64,000 nucleotides of DNA from Vogesella urethralis (GTDB lineage Bacteria; Pseudomonadota; Gammaproteobacteria; Burkholderiales; Chromobacteriaceae): contig NZ_VMDW02000051.1 in the NCBI RefSeq assembly GCF_007644045.2, positions 62,001 to 126,000 on the forward strand, given 5' to 3'. The notes under the pieces are model-generated. The model saw only the letters and a list, made by a program, of their open reading frames with translations, was not told the origin of the DNA and made no database searches. The position numbers and the translations under genes were made by a program. Positions 27,958-39,180 of this stretch are shown piece by piece. The stretch's first letter is position 1. Each line of letters opens with the position of its first letter.

Positions 27958-28297
27958 GCGAAATATCGAGCCAATCGATAATCGATTGCAGCTCGGCGCG
28001 GACCTGCTGCGCCGTCATCGGCGCCTGCTCGCCACTGGCACCCTGCAAGCGCTGGCGTGCACCTTGCAGCGTGAAACCGTCGTCGTACAGCAGGTCGCGG
28101 ATGCGACGCACCAGCAGCACTTCGCCGTGCTGGTAGTAGCGGCGGTTACCGCGACGCTTCACATTGCGCAGCTCGGAGAATTCCTGCTCCCAGTAGCGCA
28201 GCACGTGCTGCTTGACGCCCGTCAGCTCGCTGACTTCACCGATGGTGAAGTAACGCTTGGCCGGAATTGCCGGCAGCTCAGCCTTGTTTGTCGGCAT
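27944..28297 (-). CDS. MerR-family regulator at the end of the pheST-ihfA operon
   Basis: The 117-residue protein has a MerR winged helix ([48 protein letters not shown]) and a short helical tail without metal-binding cysteines. It belongs to the group always found after ihfA in beta- and gammaproteobacteria; its targets are unknown. The chosen start overlaps the ihfA end by 20 bp, and no closer ATG preserves the HTH context. Confidence 0.87.
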   Translation of the reverse strand: MPTNKAELPAIPAKRYFTIGEVSELTGVKQHVLRYWEQEFSELRNVKRRGNRRYYQHGEVLLVRRIRDLLYDDGFTLQGARQRLQGASGEQAPMTAQQVRAELQSIIDWLDISLGKE

Positions 28298-28580
28298 GAT
28301 GTTGTTCAACCATTCCCTTGAGTTTCTGACTTGCATGGAAAGTTACCACGCGTCGGGCGGTGATGGGAATCTCTTCGCCGGTTTTGGGGTTACGGCCCGG
28401 GCGCTGCGGCTTGTCGCGCAGCTGGAAGTTACCGAAACCGGACAGTTTCACGCTGGTGCCGGTTTCCAGGGTGGCGCGGATCTCTTCGAAGAAAGATTCC
28501 ACCATGTCCTTGGCTTCGCGTTTGTTCAGGCCCACCTTATCAAACAGCAGGTCAGCCAGTTCGGCTTTGGTCAACGTCAT
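28278..28580 (-). CDS. ihfA: IHF alpha subunit (DNA-bending protein)
   Basis: The 100-residue protein has the HU/IHF fold with [20 protein letters not shown] at the start, [19 protein letters not shown] and [20 protein letters not shown], the beta-arm whose Pro intercalates into DNA. It pairs with IhfB (not in this window) to bend DNA in recombination, replication and sigma54 promoters. It lies 70 bp after pheT in the same operon. Confidence 0.95.
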   Translation of the reverse strand: MTLTKAELADLLFDKVGLNKREAKDMVESFFEEIRATLETGTSVKLSGFGNFQLRDKPQRPGRNPKTGEEIPITARRVVTFHASQKLKGMVEQHHADKQG

Positions 28581-28650
28581 GACAATTCCTCACTACAACA
28601 TCGTATTACAAGGGCCACCCGCCCTTGCGGGTGGCCGAAGGGGTTGATGA

Positions 28651-31011
28651 TCAGGCGCGCAGCACGGCACCGGCGCCTTGGGCAGCAGCCAGCATGGCGG
28701 CCACCGCCTGCTCCACTTCCTCGTCCACCAGGGTGCGGTCGGCGGCTTGCAGAATGATGCGGAACGCCAGGCTCTTCTTGCCCTCGTCCACACCCTTGCC
28801 ACGGTAAACGTCGAACAGCGCCAGCTCGCGTACCACTTCGCTGGCAGCAGCCTGCATCGCAGCCTGTACCGAGGCGGCTTCGACTGCCTCGTCCACCACC
28901 AGTGCCAGGTCGCGGCGTACCGGCTGGAACTTGCTGCCCGCGGCCAATTGCACGCGGCCAACCTGCTCTACCGCCTCAACCGCCAGCTCGAACAGTACCG
29001 GTGCGTTGCCCAGGCCGTAAGCCTGTACCCACTGCGGGTGCAACTCGCCCAGCACGCCCACCACCTGGCCATCCAGCAGCACCTCGGCACAACGGCCCGG
29101 GTGGAAGGCCGGATGTGCGGCTTTGCGGAAGGACGCCACGCGTGGCGCCAGCAGCGCCTCAACGTCGGCTTTGATGTCGTAGAAGTCGACGCGTTCCGCT
29201 TTGCTGCCCCACTGCTCGTCAACACGGCTACCGTGCGCCAGGCCAGCAATCACTTCCGGCTGCTGCACGCTGCCATCGGCTTGCTTGCGGAACACACGGG
29301 CGATTTCGAACACGCGCACGCGGCTGTGCTTGCGGTTGAGGTTGGCCGCCAGGGTATCGACCAGACCGCCGATCAGCGTAGAACGCATCACGCTCATCTG
29401 GCTGGCAATCGGGTTCAGCAGGCGGATGGCGTCGGCGTTGCCGGCGAAATCACGCTCCCACTTTTCTTCCACAAAGGCGTAGCTGACGATTTCCTGGAAA
29501 TCGCGGCCGGCCAGCAGGCGGCGCACGTCGCTGCGCACGCGCAGGCCTTCCGGCTGCGGCAGCATGGTCTGTGCGGCCAATGGGGCCTCGGCCGGGATGT
29601 TGTCGTAGCCGTAAACGCGGGCGATTTCCTCGATCAGGTCTTCTTCGATGGCGATGTCGAAGCGGAAGCTCGGTGCGCTCACCACGAAGCCGGCGTCATT
29701 TTGCTCGAAGGCCAGGCCCAGACGGGTAAAGATGGCCGCAATCTGCTCGGCACTCAGCGCCACGCCCAGCACCTTGGCCACGCGGGCGGTACGCACCGTC
29801 ACGCTGCCGCGTTGCGGCAGCTGGCCGACGGTTTCGGTCAGCGGGCCGGCTTCGCCGCCGCAGATTTCCAGCACCAGCGCGGTAGCGCGCTCGATGGCCT
29901 CTGTCTGCAGGGCAAAATCCACGCCGCGCTCGTAGCGGTAGCTGGAATCGGAGCCGAAGCCCAGGGCACGGGCTTTGCCGGCGATGGCTTCAGGCTGGAA
30001 GAAGGCGCTTTCCAGGAAGATGTCGCGGCTGGCGGTGGTCACACCACTGTCCAGGCCGCCCATGATGCCGGCGATGGCCAGCGGCTGCTGGTCGTCGGCA
30101 ATCACCATCAGGTCCGGCGTCAGCGCCACTTCTTTCTCGTTCAGGCACACCAGCTTCTCGCCGTCGGCGGCCATGCGCACGGTAATGCCACCGTTGATCT
30201 TGCTCAGATCAAAGGCGTGCATCGGCTGGCCCTGCTCCAGCAGGATGTAGTTGGTGATGTCGACGATGGCGGAAATGGAGCGCAGGCCGGAACGTTCCAG
30301 ACGGCGTTTCATCCAGTCCGGGGTGGCTGCGGCGGCGTTGACGTTCTTCACCACGCGGCCAACGTAACGGCCGCACGGCGCGTTATCGGCGATGGTGACG
30401 GCCAGCTTGCTGTCGGTTTGCGGCGCCACGGCGGCGATGTCCCAGGCAGCCAGCGGGCTGCCGGTCAGCGCGGCCACTTCGCGGGCAATACCGCGAATCG
30501 ACAGGCAGTCGGCGCGGTTCGGGGTAATCTTCAGCGTTAACAGGCTGTCGTCCAGGCCCAGGTAGTCGCGGATATTCTGGCCCACCGGCGCGTCAGCCGG
30601 CAGCAGCATCAGGCCGTCGACGTCTTCCGGCACGCCAAGCTCCTTGCCGGAACACAGCATGCCGCCGGATTCGACGCCACGCATCTTGGTCGGTTTGATC
30701 TTGAAGTCGCCCGGCAGGATGGCGCCCGGCAGCGCGCACGGCACCTTGACGCCTACCGCGACGTTGGGTGCACCGCACACGATCTGCACCAGCTCGCCAC
30801 TGCCAACGTCCACTTTGGTGACGCGCAGGCGGTCTGCGTTTTCGTGCTTGACGCATTCTTTCACTTCGGCGATTACCACACCGCTGAAAGCGGGGGCAGC
30901 CGGGGTCACTTCTTCCACTTCCAGGCCTGCCATGGTCAGCAGGTAGGACAGCTCGTCTGTGCTCAGCGACGGATTAACGCGGCTGCGCAGCCATTGTTCG
31001 GAAAATTGCAT
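28651..31011 (-). CDS. pheT: Phenylalanyl-tRNA synthetase beta subunit
   Basis: The 786-residue protein has all expected domains in order: an N-terminal core and tRNA-binding OB fold (VIAEVKECVKHENADRLRVT), B3/B4 with the editing site, B5, a catalytic-like core, and a C-terminal FDX-ACB anticodon-binding domain (FQPVRRDLALVVDE). It forms the (alpha beta)2 enzyme with PheS, encoded 18 bp upstream. The length is normal. Confidence 0.96.
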   Translation of the reverse strand: MQFSEQWLRSRVNPSLSTDELSYLLTMAGLEVEEVTPAAPAFSGVVIAEVKECVKHENADRLRVTKVDVGSGELVQIVCGAPNVAVGVKVPCALPGAILPGDFKIKPTKMRGVESGGMLCSGKELGVPEDVDGLMLLPADAPVGQNIRDYLGLDDSLLTLKITPNRADCLSIRGIAREVAALTGSPLAAWDIAAVAPQTDSKLAVTIADNAPCGRYVGRVVKNVNAAAATPDWMKRRLERSGLRSISAIVDITNYILLEQGQPMHAFDLSKINGGITVRMAADGEKLVCLNEKEVALTPDLMVIADDQQPLAIAGIMGGLDSGVTTASRDIFLESAFFQPEAIAGKARALGFGSDSSYRYERGVDFALQTEAIERATALVLEICGGEAGPLTETVGQLPQRGSVTVRTARVAKVLGVALSAEQIAAIFTRLGLAFEQNDAGFVVSAPSFRFDIAIEEDLIEEIARVYGYDNIPAEAPLAAQTMLPQPEGLRVRSDVRRLLAGRDFQEIVSYAFVEEKWERDFAGNADAIRLLNPIASQMSVMRSTLIGGLVDTLAANLNRKHSRVRVFEIARVFRKQADGSVQQPEVIAGLAHGSRVDEQWGSKAERVDFYDIKADVEALLAPRVASFRKAAHPAFHPGRCAEVLLDGQVVGVLGELHPQWVQAYGLGNAPVLFELAVEAVEQVGRVQLAAGSKFQPVRRDLALVVDEAVEAASVQAAMQAAASEVVRELALFDVYRGKGVDEGKKSLAFRIILQAADRTLVDEEVEQAVAAMLAAAQGAGAVLRA

Positions 31012-31029
31012 GATGAGTCTCCGTCGCGA

Positions 31030-32043
<1,014 letters not shown>

Positions 32044-32094
32044 TCACCGGAACGCGGTCGCTCGGGTGAATGCTCTCGTGGGCCAAATCGAAAA

Positions 32095-32120
32095 AAAAGG
32101 GAGGCATAAGCCTCCCTTTT
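32095..32120 (-). terminator. Intrinsic terminator / probable attenuator upstream of pheST
   Basis: On the minus strand AAAAGGGAGGC pairs perfectly with GCCTCCCTTTT around a TTAT loop, and eight U follow (bases 32098-32091). It lies 13 bp past the rplT stop and 75 bp before pheS, the position of the pheM attenuator in enterobacteria. No convincing alternative antiterminator was found, so it may simply set the L20/PheST ratio by partial termination. Confidence 0.82.
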
Positions 32121-32133
32121 TAGTGTCCTGCGA

Positions 32134-32490
32134 TTAAGCGAGGGCGGCTTTCGCTTTCTCAACGATCAGCGCAAATGCCGGCTTGTCGAATACGGCCAGG
32201 TCAGCCAGTACCTTACGGTCGATTTCGATCAGCGCTTTCTTCAGGCCGTTCATGAATTTGCTGTACGGCAGGCCGTTTTCACGAGCTGCAGCGTTGATAC
32301 GAGCAATCCACAGTTGACGGAACTGACGCTTCTTCTGACGACGGTCGCGGTAGGCGTACTGACCGGCTTTCATCACCGCCTGTTTGGCGATGCGGTAGAC
32401 GTTCTTGCGACGGCCGCGGTAGCCTTTCGCCAGGGCGAGGATTTTCTTGTGACGAGCACGTGCGGTTACACCGCGTTTTACGCGTGGCAT
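32134..32490 (-). CDS. rplT: Ribosomal protein bL20
   Basis: The 118-residue protein begins [20 protein letters not shown] and contains [20 protein letters not shown] and the globular end [13 protein letters not shown], all diagnostic of L20. It is an early 50S assembly protein and represses rpmI-rplT translation in enterobacteria. It follows rpmI by 13 bp. Confidence 0.97.
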   Translation of the reverse strand: MPRVKRGVTARARHKKILALAKGYRGRRKNVYRIAKQAVMKAGQYAYRDRRQKKRQFRQLWIARINAAARENGLPYSKFMNGLKKALIEIDRKVLADLAVFDKPAFALIVEKAKAALA

Positions 32491-32503
32491 TCTTCAGGTC
32501 TCC

Positions 32504-32701
32504 TTAAGCGTAAGGCATCATGGCGCGAACAGAGGCCATGTTGGTAGCGTGAACCATGGTGGTACCACGCAGTTGACGTTTGCTCTTGGTGGTTTTCTTG
32601 GTCAGGATGTGACGTTTGAAAGCCATGGAGCGCTTAACGCCGCCATTGCCCAGCACTTTGAGACGCTTTTTCGCGCTCGATTTGGTTTTCATCTTCGGCA
32701 T
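32504..32701 (-). CDS. rpmI: Ribosomal protein bL35
   Basis: The 65-residue protein begins [20 protein letters not shown] and has the L35 core [16 protein letters not shown]. It sits in the conserved infC-rpmI-rplT order. About 150 bp of non-coding leader precede it, with a very stable hairpin next to infC. Confidence 0.97.
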   Translation of the reverse strand: MPKMKTKSSAKKRLKVLGNGGVKRSMAFKRHILTKKTTKSKRQLRGTTMVHATNMASVRAMMPYA

Positions 32702-32808
32702 GGAAATCTCCTGCTGAATTTCGTTAGATTAGACACAGGGTGGCCAACAGGCACTTGAAACCACTGCGTCACGCTTTTGTTGCAAGCCGTTGCCGGCCTA
32801 CAAAATCA

Positions 32809-32832
32809 ACACGGCAGGCGAACCTGCCGTGT
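32809..32832 (-). promoter_or_regulatory. UUCG-capped hairpin between infC and rpmI
   Basis: On the minus strand ACACGGCAGG and CCTGCCGTGT form a perfect 10-bp stem closed by a TTCG tetraloop, followed by TGATTTTG. The tetraloop gives exceptional stability. It begins about 22 bp after the infC stop and may be a partial terminator, an mRNA-end stabiliser, or part of the rpmI-rplT control region. Confidence 0.7.
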
Positions 32833-32854
32833 CGAAGTCGATGATTATAACCGA

Positions 32855-33373
32855 TTATTTCTTTTTCGGGGCAATCATCATCACCATCTGGCGACCTTCC
32901 AGTTTCGGGAACTGTTCGACAGTCCCTACTTCTGCCAGATCGGCCTCGACGCGCTTGAGCAGCGCCAGACCGATATCCTGGTGCGCCATTTCACGACCGC
33001 GGAAACGCAGCGTGATCTTGGCCTTATCGCCTTCAGTCAGGAAGCGGATCAGGTTACGCAGCTTGACGTTGTAGTCGCCATCGTCGGTACCAGGACGGAA
33101 TTTGATTTCCTTCACCTGGATCTGTTTCTGCTTCAGCTTGGCTTCGTGCTTCTTCTTGGACTGTTGGTACTTGAACTTGCCGTAGTCCATCAGTTTGCAC
33201 ACAGGCGGCTGGGCTGTCGGGGAAATTTCCACCAGATCAACTTCGCGCTCTTCGGCCATGGCCAGTGCTTCACGCACGGTCACGATACCAAGTTGTTCGC
33301 CTTCTTCACCGACCAAGCGGATTTCACGGCCGGTGATTTCACCGTTGATCCGTGGTTCACGTTCCTGAGCTAT
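32855..33373 (-). CDS. infC: Translation initiation factor IF-3 with a non-AUG start
   Basis: The protein contains the IF-3 core: [25 protein letters not shown] start, the linker rich in Lys ([20 protein letters not shown]) and the C-terminal domain ending APKKK. No ATG/GTG/TTG exists where the family starts. The minus strand reads TAGGAG, 8 nt, then ATA GCT CAG GAA CGT; an ATT lies two codons earlier (33379) only 2 nt from the Shine-Dalgarno. I therefore place initiation at ATA (33373), with ATT as the alternative. Rare start codons let IF-3 repress its own translation. Confidence 0.9.
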   Translation of the reverse strand: MAQEREPRINGEITGREIRLVGEEGEQLGIVTVREALAMAEEREVDLVEISPTAQPPVCKLMDYGKFKYQQSKKKHEAKLKQKQIQVKEIKFRPGTDDGDYNVKLRNLIRFLTEGDKAKITLRFRGREMAHQDIGLALLKRVEADLAEVGTVEQFPKLEGRQMVMMIAPKKK

Positions 33374-33410
33374 AGCAATTACTCCTAAAGAAATTCATCG
33401 TATCCGTGCA

Positions 33411-35312
33411 TTAAGCCTGCGCCAGCGCGGCATCCAGGTGCTGGATGAACGCGTCGAGCGGCATTTGCCCTAGGTCTTCACCCCGGGCGCGCACGGCAAC
33501 CAGCCCGCCTTCCATCTCTTTGTCGCCAATGACGATCTGGTACGGAAGCTTCTGCAGGCTGTGCTCGCGGATTTTATAGCCGATCTTTTCGTTTCTCAAG
33601 TCAAGATCAACGCGGTAGCCGTGTTCGCGCAACTTCTTGGCCACACTGTCGGCATATTCGGCCTGCGAGCTGGTGATGTTCATCACCACCATCTGCACCG
33701 GCGCCAGCCACAACGGGAAGGCCCCGGCGTGGTTCTCGATCAGGATGCCGATAAAGCGCTCCAGCGAGCCCAGCACCGCGCGGTGCAGCATTACCGGGCG
33801 CTTGCGGCTGTTGTCGTCGGCCACGTACTCGGCGTCCAGACGCTCCGGCAGCACGTAATCCAGCTGCAGGGTACCACACTGCCAGGAGCGACCCAGCGCG
33901 TCCTTGATGTGGTACTCGATCTTCGGGCCATAGAACGCGCCCTCGCCCGGCAGCTCTTCCCACTCGATGCCGCAGGCACGCAGCGCTTCACGCAGGCCTT
34001 CTTCGGCACGGTTCCAGGTTTCCAGCGTACCGGCGTATTTTTCCGGGCGCAGCGAGAGCTTGACCGACACATTGTCGAAACCGAAGCGCTTGTACACCGC
34101 CATGGTCAGCTCGTTGAAGGCCTTGGCTTCCGCAATGATCTGGTCTTCGGTACAGAAAATGTGGGCATCGTCTTGTACAAAGCCGCGCACGCGCATGATG
34201 CCGTGCAGCGCGCCGGACGGCTCGTTACGGTGACAGGCACCGAACTCGGCCAGGCGCATCGGCAGGTCGCGATAGGAACGCAGGCCGCTGTTGAATACTT
34301 GCACGTGGCCCGGGCAGTTCATCGGTTTCACTGCGTAGTCGCGCTTTTCCGACTCGGTAGTGAACATGCCTTCACGGTAGTTTTCCCAGTGGCCGGACTT
34401 TTCCCACATGATGCGGTCCATCACCATCGGGGTACGGATTTCCTGGTAACCGGCGGCGGCCAGGGTCTTGCGCATGTATTGCTCGATGCTCTGCCACAGC
34501 GCCCAGCCTTTCGGGTGCCAGAACACCATGCCCGGCGCTTCGTCTTGCAGGTGGAACAGGTCCAGCTGTTTGCCCAGCTTGCGGTGGTCGCGCTTTTCGG
34601 CTTCTTCCAGCATGTGCAGGTACTGTTCCAGATCTTCTTTCTTGGTCCAGGCAGTACCGTAGATACGCTGCAGCATCTCGTTGTTGCTGTCGCCACGCCA
34701 GTAAGCACCGGCCACTTTCATCAGCTTGAACACTTTCAGCTTGCCGGTGGACGGCACGTGCGGGCCGCGGCACAGGTCGGTAAAGTCGCCTTCACGGTAC
34801 AGGCTCAGCACCTGATCGGCCGGGATCGACTCGATGATTTCCGCCTTGTACGCCTCGCCGATGCCCTTGAAGTAGGCCACCGCCTCGTCACGCGACAGCT
34901 CGTAACGCTCGACCGGAATATCCTTCTTGGCCAGCTCGGCCATCTTTTTCTCGATAGCGACCAGGTCTTCCGGCGTAAACGGGCGCTTGTAGGCGAAGTC
35001 GTAGTAGAAGCCGTTTTCGATTTCCGGGCCGATGGTGACCTGGGCTTCCGGGAACAGCTCTTTCACCGCGTAAGCCAGCAAGTGGGCGGTGGAGTGACGG
35101 ATGATGGACAGGCCGTCAGCGTCTTTATCGGTGATGATGGCCAGGTCGGCGTTGGCCGCAATCTGGTAGGAGGTATCGACCAGTTGGCCGTCCACACGGC
35201 CAGCCAGCGCTGCACGCGCAAGACCGGTGCCGATGGACGCAGCCACTTCGTGCACCGTTACCGGCTTGTCGAAGGAACGGATGGAACCGTCGGGCAGGCG
35301 AATGTCAGGCAT
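33411..35312 (-). CDS. thrS: Threonyl-tRNA synthetase
   Basis: The 633-residue protein has an N-terminal TGS domain, the editing domain with [11 protein letters not shown], and a class II catalytic core with the zinc ligand motif [12 protein letters not shown] and [13 protein letters not shown], then an anticodon-binding domain. It charges tRNA-Thr and edits mischarged serine. It is preceded by a 138-nt segment with a threonine-coding leader peptide and a terminator, indicating attenuation by threonyl-tRNA supply. Confidence 0.97.
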   Translation of the reverse strand: MPDIRLPDGSIRSFDKPVTVHEVAASIGTGLARAALAGRVDGQLVDTSYQIAANADLAIITDKDADGLSIIRHSTAHLLAYAVKELFPEAQVTIGPEIENGFYYDFAYKRPFTPEDLVAIEKKMAELAKKDIPVERYELSRDEAVAYFKGIGEAYKAEIIESIPADQVLSLYREGDFTDLCRGPHVPSTGKLKVFKLMKVAGAYWRGDSNNEMLQRIYGTAWTKKEDLEQYLHMLEEAEKRDHRKLGKQLDLFHLQDEAPGMVFWHPKGWALWQSIEQYMRKTLAAAGYQEIRTPMVMDRIMWEKSGHWENYREGMFTTESEKRDYAVKPMNCPGHVQVFNSGLRSYRDLPMRLAEFGACHRNEPSGALHGIMRVRGFVQDDAHIFCTEDQIIAEAKAFNELTMAVYKRFGFDNVSVKLSLRPEKYAGTLETWNRAEEGLREALRACGIEWEELPGEGAFYGPKIEYHIKDALGRSWQCGTLQLDYVLPERLDAEYVADDNSRKRPVMLHRAVLGSLERFIGILIENHAGAFPLWLAPVQMVVMNITSSQAEYADSVAKKLREHGYRVDLDLRNEKIGYKIREHSLQKLPYQIVIGDKEMEGGLVAVRARGEDLGQMPLDAFIQHLDAALAQA

Positions 35313-35365
35313 AGCAACTCCAGCTTTCTAAGCAATGAGGTGGACGGACGTCAAAAAATCAGACC

Positions 35366-35396
35366 AAAAAAAAAGTGCGGCTCGAGCCGCACTTTT
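35366..35396 (-). terminator. Attenuator terminator upstream of thrS
   Basis: A perfect 26-bp palindrome (AAAAGTGCGGCTC/GAGCCGCACTTTT) is followed on the minus strand by a run of nine U counted from within its end. It lies between the Thr leader peptide and thrS, so transcription must read through it to express thrS. Confidence 0.9.
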
Positions 35397-35435
35397 CTGT
35401 TTGCAAGGAGTAACCCTTCCGTTTCGGAACAGGGT

Positions 35436-35469
35436 ACCCGTAGGCTCGGTATTAACGCGAGGTACGGGT
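35436..35469 (-). promoter_or_regulatory. Competing RNA segments of the thrS attenuator
   Basis: Segment 1 is within the leader codons (ACCCGTA, 35469-35463). Segment 2 (35448-35436) contains CGAGCC followed by TACGGGT. TACGGGT pairs perfectly with segment 1, and CGAGCC pairs perfectly with GGCTCG in the apex/5' arm of the terminator (35388-35383). Stalling on Thr codons would free segment 2 to open the terminator. Pairings were found by eye; energies were not computed. Confidence 0.75.
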
Positions 35470-35490
35470 GGTGGTAGTTCGCTTGAACAT
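35452..35490 (-). CDS. Threonine-rich leader peptide of thrS
   Basis: On the minus strand ATG is preceded by GGGAG with a 7-nt spacer. The peptide is M-F-K-R-T-T-T-T-R-T-S-R, 12 residues with five Thr codons (ACT ACC ACC ACC and ACC), four in a row, and ends in TAA. The terminator begins 55 nt later. This is the canonical design of ribosome-mediated attenuation by Thr-tRNA availability. It is too short for routine gene calling. Confidence 0.85.
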   Translation of the reverse strand: MFKRTTTTRTSR

Positions 35491-35512
35491 GGGTTTACTC
35501 CCTGCTGAATAC

Positions 35513-35589
35513 TGGTAGGCACGATCGGATTCGAACCAACGACCCCCACCATGTCAAGGTGGTGCTCTAACCAACTGAGCTACGTGCCT
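35513..35589 (-). tRNA. tRNA-Val (GAC anticodon)
   Basis: This 77-nt minus-strand cloverleaf has an AGGCACG/CGTGCCT acceptor and encoded CCA. The anticodon stem CCACC/GGTGG closes a loop with GAC at 34-36. Its 3' end lies only 22 bp before the thrS leader peptide, with no terminator between, so it appears to head the thrS operon transcript. Confidence 0.96.
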
Positions 35590-35605
35590 GTTGTCAGGAG
35601 AGCTG

Positions 35606-36829
<1,224 letters not shown>

Positions 36830-36832
36830 GCG

Positions 36833-36866
36833 GGTTGGCCGCAGTCCCATCGCACTGCGGCCAACC
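36833..36866. repeat. Inverted pair of the GTTGGCCGC repeat after tgt
   Basis: GGTTGGCCGCAGT and ACTGCGGCCAACC form a perfect 13-bp stem with an 8-nt loop, starting 4 bp past the tgt stop, followed by TTT. It is both a likely terminator and one of the paired copies of the abundant nonamer. Confidence 0.85.
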
Positions 36867-36968
36867 TTTGGCACGGTTGGAAAGTGGGCACGCGCTGGCT
36901 ACAATGCCCCACTTGACGCTTTCATCACTCACCCGACCAACAAACACCTACATAAAGGGAGACCCCGA

Positions 36969-37280
36969 ATGTTTATCCCCCCGGCCTTCGCCAATACCGG
37001 CGCTGCAGACTTCATGCAATTCCTGCCGATGATCGTCATTTTCATCCTGTTCTGGTTCCTGCTGGTTCGCCCGCAACAGAAAAAGATGAAAGAACACCAG
37101 AAGATGCTGTCCGAAATCATCAAGGGTGACGAAGTGGTCACCCAGGGTGGCATCATCGGCCGCGTGACCAAATGCGGCGAACAGTACCTGAGCGTGGAAA
37201 TCGCCAACGGCGTGGAAATCAACGTTCAGCGCGGTGCCGTGGCTGCCAAGCTGGAAAAAGGCACCATCAAGTCCCTGTAA
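36969..37280 (+). CDS. yajC: YajC, Sec translocase accessory subunit
   Basis: The 103-residue protein has one N-terminal membrane helix (LPMIVIFILFWFLLVRPQQK) and the following KMKEHQKMLSEIIKGDEVVT segment typical of YajC. It associates with SecDF. AAAGGGAG precedes the ATG. secD follows after 42 bp. Confidence 0.96.
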   Translation: MFIPPAFANTGAADFMQFLPMIVIFILFWFLLVRPQQKKMKEHQKMLSEIIKGDEVVTQGGIIGRVTKCGEQYLSVEIANGVEINVQRGAVAAKLEKGTIKSL

Positions 37281-37285
37281 CCCCC

Positions 37286-37307
37286 GGGCCGCATTGGCGG
37301 CCCTTTT
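37286..37307 (+). terminator. Weak hairpin between yajC and secD
   Basis: GGGCCGC pairs with GCGGCCC around a 4-nt loop, followed by TTTTCC. It may attenuate secD relative to yajC. Confidence 0.6.
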
Positions 37308-37322
37308 CCTGTCAAGCTTTCC

Positions 37323-39170
37323 ATGAACCGCTTCCCGATCTGGAAATACCTACTGATTGCGCTGGTGCTCGTCACCGCCACAATCTATACCCTGCCCAAT
37401 TTCTTTGGCGAAACCCCGGCGGTCCAGATTTCCAGCACGCGCCAGTCCACCCCGGTGGACACCGCACTGATGGCCCGCATCGAAACCACCCTGAAGCAGC
37501 AAGGCATCGCCCCGCAAGGCATTTTCCTGGACGGCAGCAGCCTGAAAGTGCGCTTCAAGGACCCGGATACCCAAATCAAGGCGCGCGATGCCATCCAGCA
37601 AGCGCTGGGTGACACCTACATCATTGCCCTGAACCTGCTGCCGGCATCGCCGGAATGGTTGACCCGCCTGCACGCCAACCCGATGTTCCTGGGCCTGGAC
37701 TTGCGCGGTGGCGTGCACTTCCTGCTGGAAGTGGACATGAAGGCCGCCGTGGATAAAACCATGGAACGCTACGCCGGCGACGTGCGCCGCGAGCTGAAGG
37801 CGGCCAAGATCCGCTATGGCGCCATCAAGCGCCAGGGTGATACCACACTGGAAGTCCAGCTGCGTGACGCCGAAACGCTGAAAGCAGCGGCCGACAAGCT
37901 GGCGCGCACCCTGCCTTCGGTCACGTTCGATAGCGACGACGCCAACTACCGCCTGACGCTGAAACTGAAACCGGAAGAAATCACCCGCATCCAGGGTGAC
38001 GCCGTGAAGCAGAACATCACCACCCTGCACAACCGCGTCAACGAACTGGGCGTGGCCGAACCGGTGATCCAGCAAGCCGGCCCGAGCCGTATCGTGGTGC
38101 AACTGCCTGGCGTACAGGACACCGCCAAGGCCAAGGACATCCTGGGCCGCACCGCCACCCTGCAAGTACGCATGGTGGAGGACGACCAAGGCAAAGTAGC
38201 CGAAGCACTGGCGGGCAACCCGCCGGCTGGCTACGAGCTGCTGGACGAAGTGACCTCGCGCGGCACCGGCAAGATCCTGCTGAAGAAAGACGTCGAGCTG
38301 ACCGGCGACAACATCAACTCCGCCCAGCCTGGCTTTGACCAGAACGGCGGCGCTTCGGTAGACATCGGCCTGGACAGCACCGGCGCCGAGATCTTCCGTA
38401 CGCTGACCGCCGAGAACATCGGCAAGCGCATGGCCATGGTACTGGTGGAGAAAAACCGCAGCGAAGTGGTGACCGCACCGGTGATTCGCAGTGAAATCGG
38501 CGGTGGTCGCGTGCAGATTTCCGGCAGCATGAACCCGGCTGAAGCCAACGACGTGGCCCTGCTGCTGCGCGCCGGCTCGCTGGCCGCGCCGATGAACATC
38601 ATCGAAGAACGCACCATCGGCCCGAGCCTGGGTAAGGAAAACATCGAGAAGGGCTTCCACTCCACGCTGTGGGGCTTTGCCGCCATCGCGGTGTTCATGG
38701 CCATTTACTACGGTGTGTTCGGCGTGATCTCGGTGATTTCGCTGGCGGCCAACCTGTTCATGCTGGTGGCGCTGCTGTCGATGCTGCAAGCCACGCTGAC
38801 GCTGCCGGGCATTGCCGCCATTGCGCTGACGCTGGGTATGGCCATCGACGCCAACGTGCTGATCAACGAGCGTATCCGTGAAGAGCTGCGCAACGGCGTA
38901 CCGCCGCAGTCGGCCATCCAAGCCGGTTACGGCCACGCCTGGGCCACCATTCTGGACTCGAACGTCACCACCCTGATCGCCGGCCTGGCCCTGCTGATCT
39001 TCGGCTCCGGCCCGGTACGCGGCTTTGCCGTGGTGCACTGCCTGGGCATTCTGACCTCCATGTTCTCTGCCGTGCTGGTATCCCGCGCCGTGGTGAACCT
39101 GTGGTACGGCCGCCGCCGCCGCCTGACCTCGATTTCCATCGGCCAGGTATGGAAGCCGGACAACAACTAA
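37323..39170 (+). CDS. secD: SecD, protein-export membrane protein
   Basis: The 615-residue protein has an N-terminal helix, the large periplasmic P1 domain with LGLDLRGGVHFLLEVD near residue 120, and a C-terminal six-helix RND-type core (TLPGIAAIALTLGMAIDANV, with the Asp used for proton coupling). Together with SecF it uses the proton motive force to pull exported proteins out of SecYEG. The length is normal. secF follows after 10 bp. Confidence 0.97.
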   Translation: MNRFPIWKYLLIALVLVTATIYTLPNFFGETPAVQISSTRQSTPVDTALMARIETTLKQQGIAPQGIFLDGSSLKVRFKDPDTQIKARDAIQQALGDTYIIALNLLPASPEWLTRLHANPMFLGLDLRGGVHFLLEVDMKAAVDKTMERYAGDVRRELKAAKIRYGAIKRQGDTTLEVQLRDAETLKAAADKLARTLPSVTFDSDDANYRLTLKLKPEEITRIQGDAVKQNITTLHNRVNELGVAEPVIQQAGPSRIVVQLPGVQDTAKAKDILGRTATLQVRMVEDDQGKVAEALAGNPPAGYELLDEVTSRGTGKILLKKDVELTGDNINSAQPGFDQNGGASVDIGLDSTGAEIFRTLTAENIGKRMAMVLVEKNRSEVVTAPVIRSEIGGGRVQISGSMNPAEANDVALLLRAGSLAAPMNIIEERTIGPSLGKENIEKGFHSTLWGFAAIAVFMAIYYGVFGVISVISLAANLFMLVALLSMLQATLTLPGIAAIALTLGMAIDANVLINERIREELRNGVPPQSAIQAGYGHAWATILDSNVTTLIAGLALLIFGSGPVRGFAVVHCLGILTSMFSAVLVSRAVVNLWYGRRRRLTSISIGQVWKPDNN

Positions 39171-39180
39171 GGATCTGACG

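Noticed and set aside
35366..35512. T-box riboswitch upstream of thrS
   Set aside because: There is no T-box core sequence or specifier-loop architecture, and the organism is Gram-negative. The Thr leader peptide explains the terminator better.
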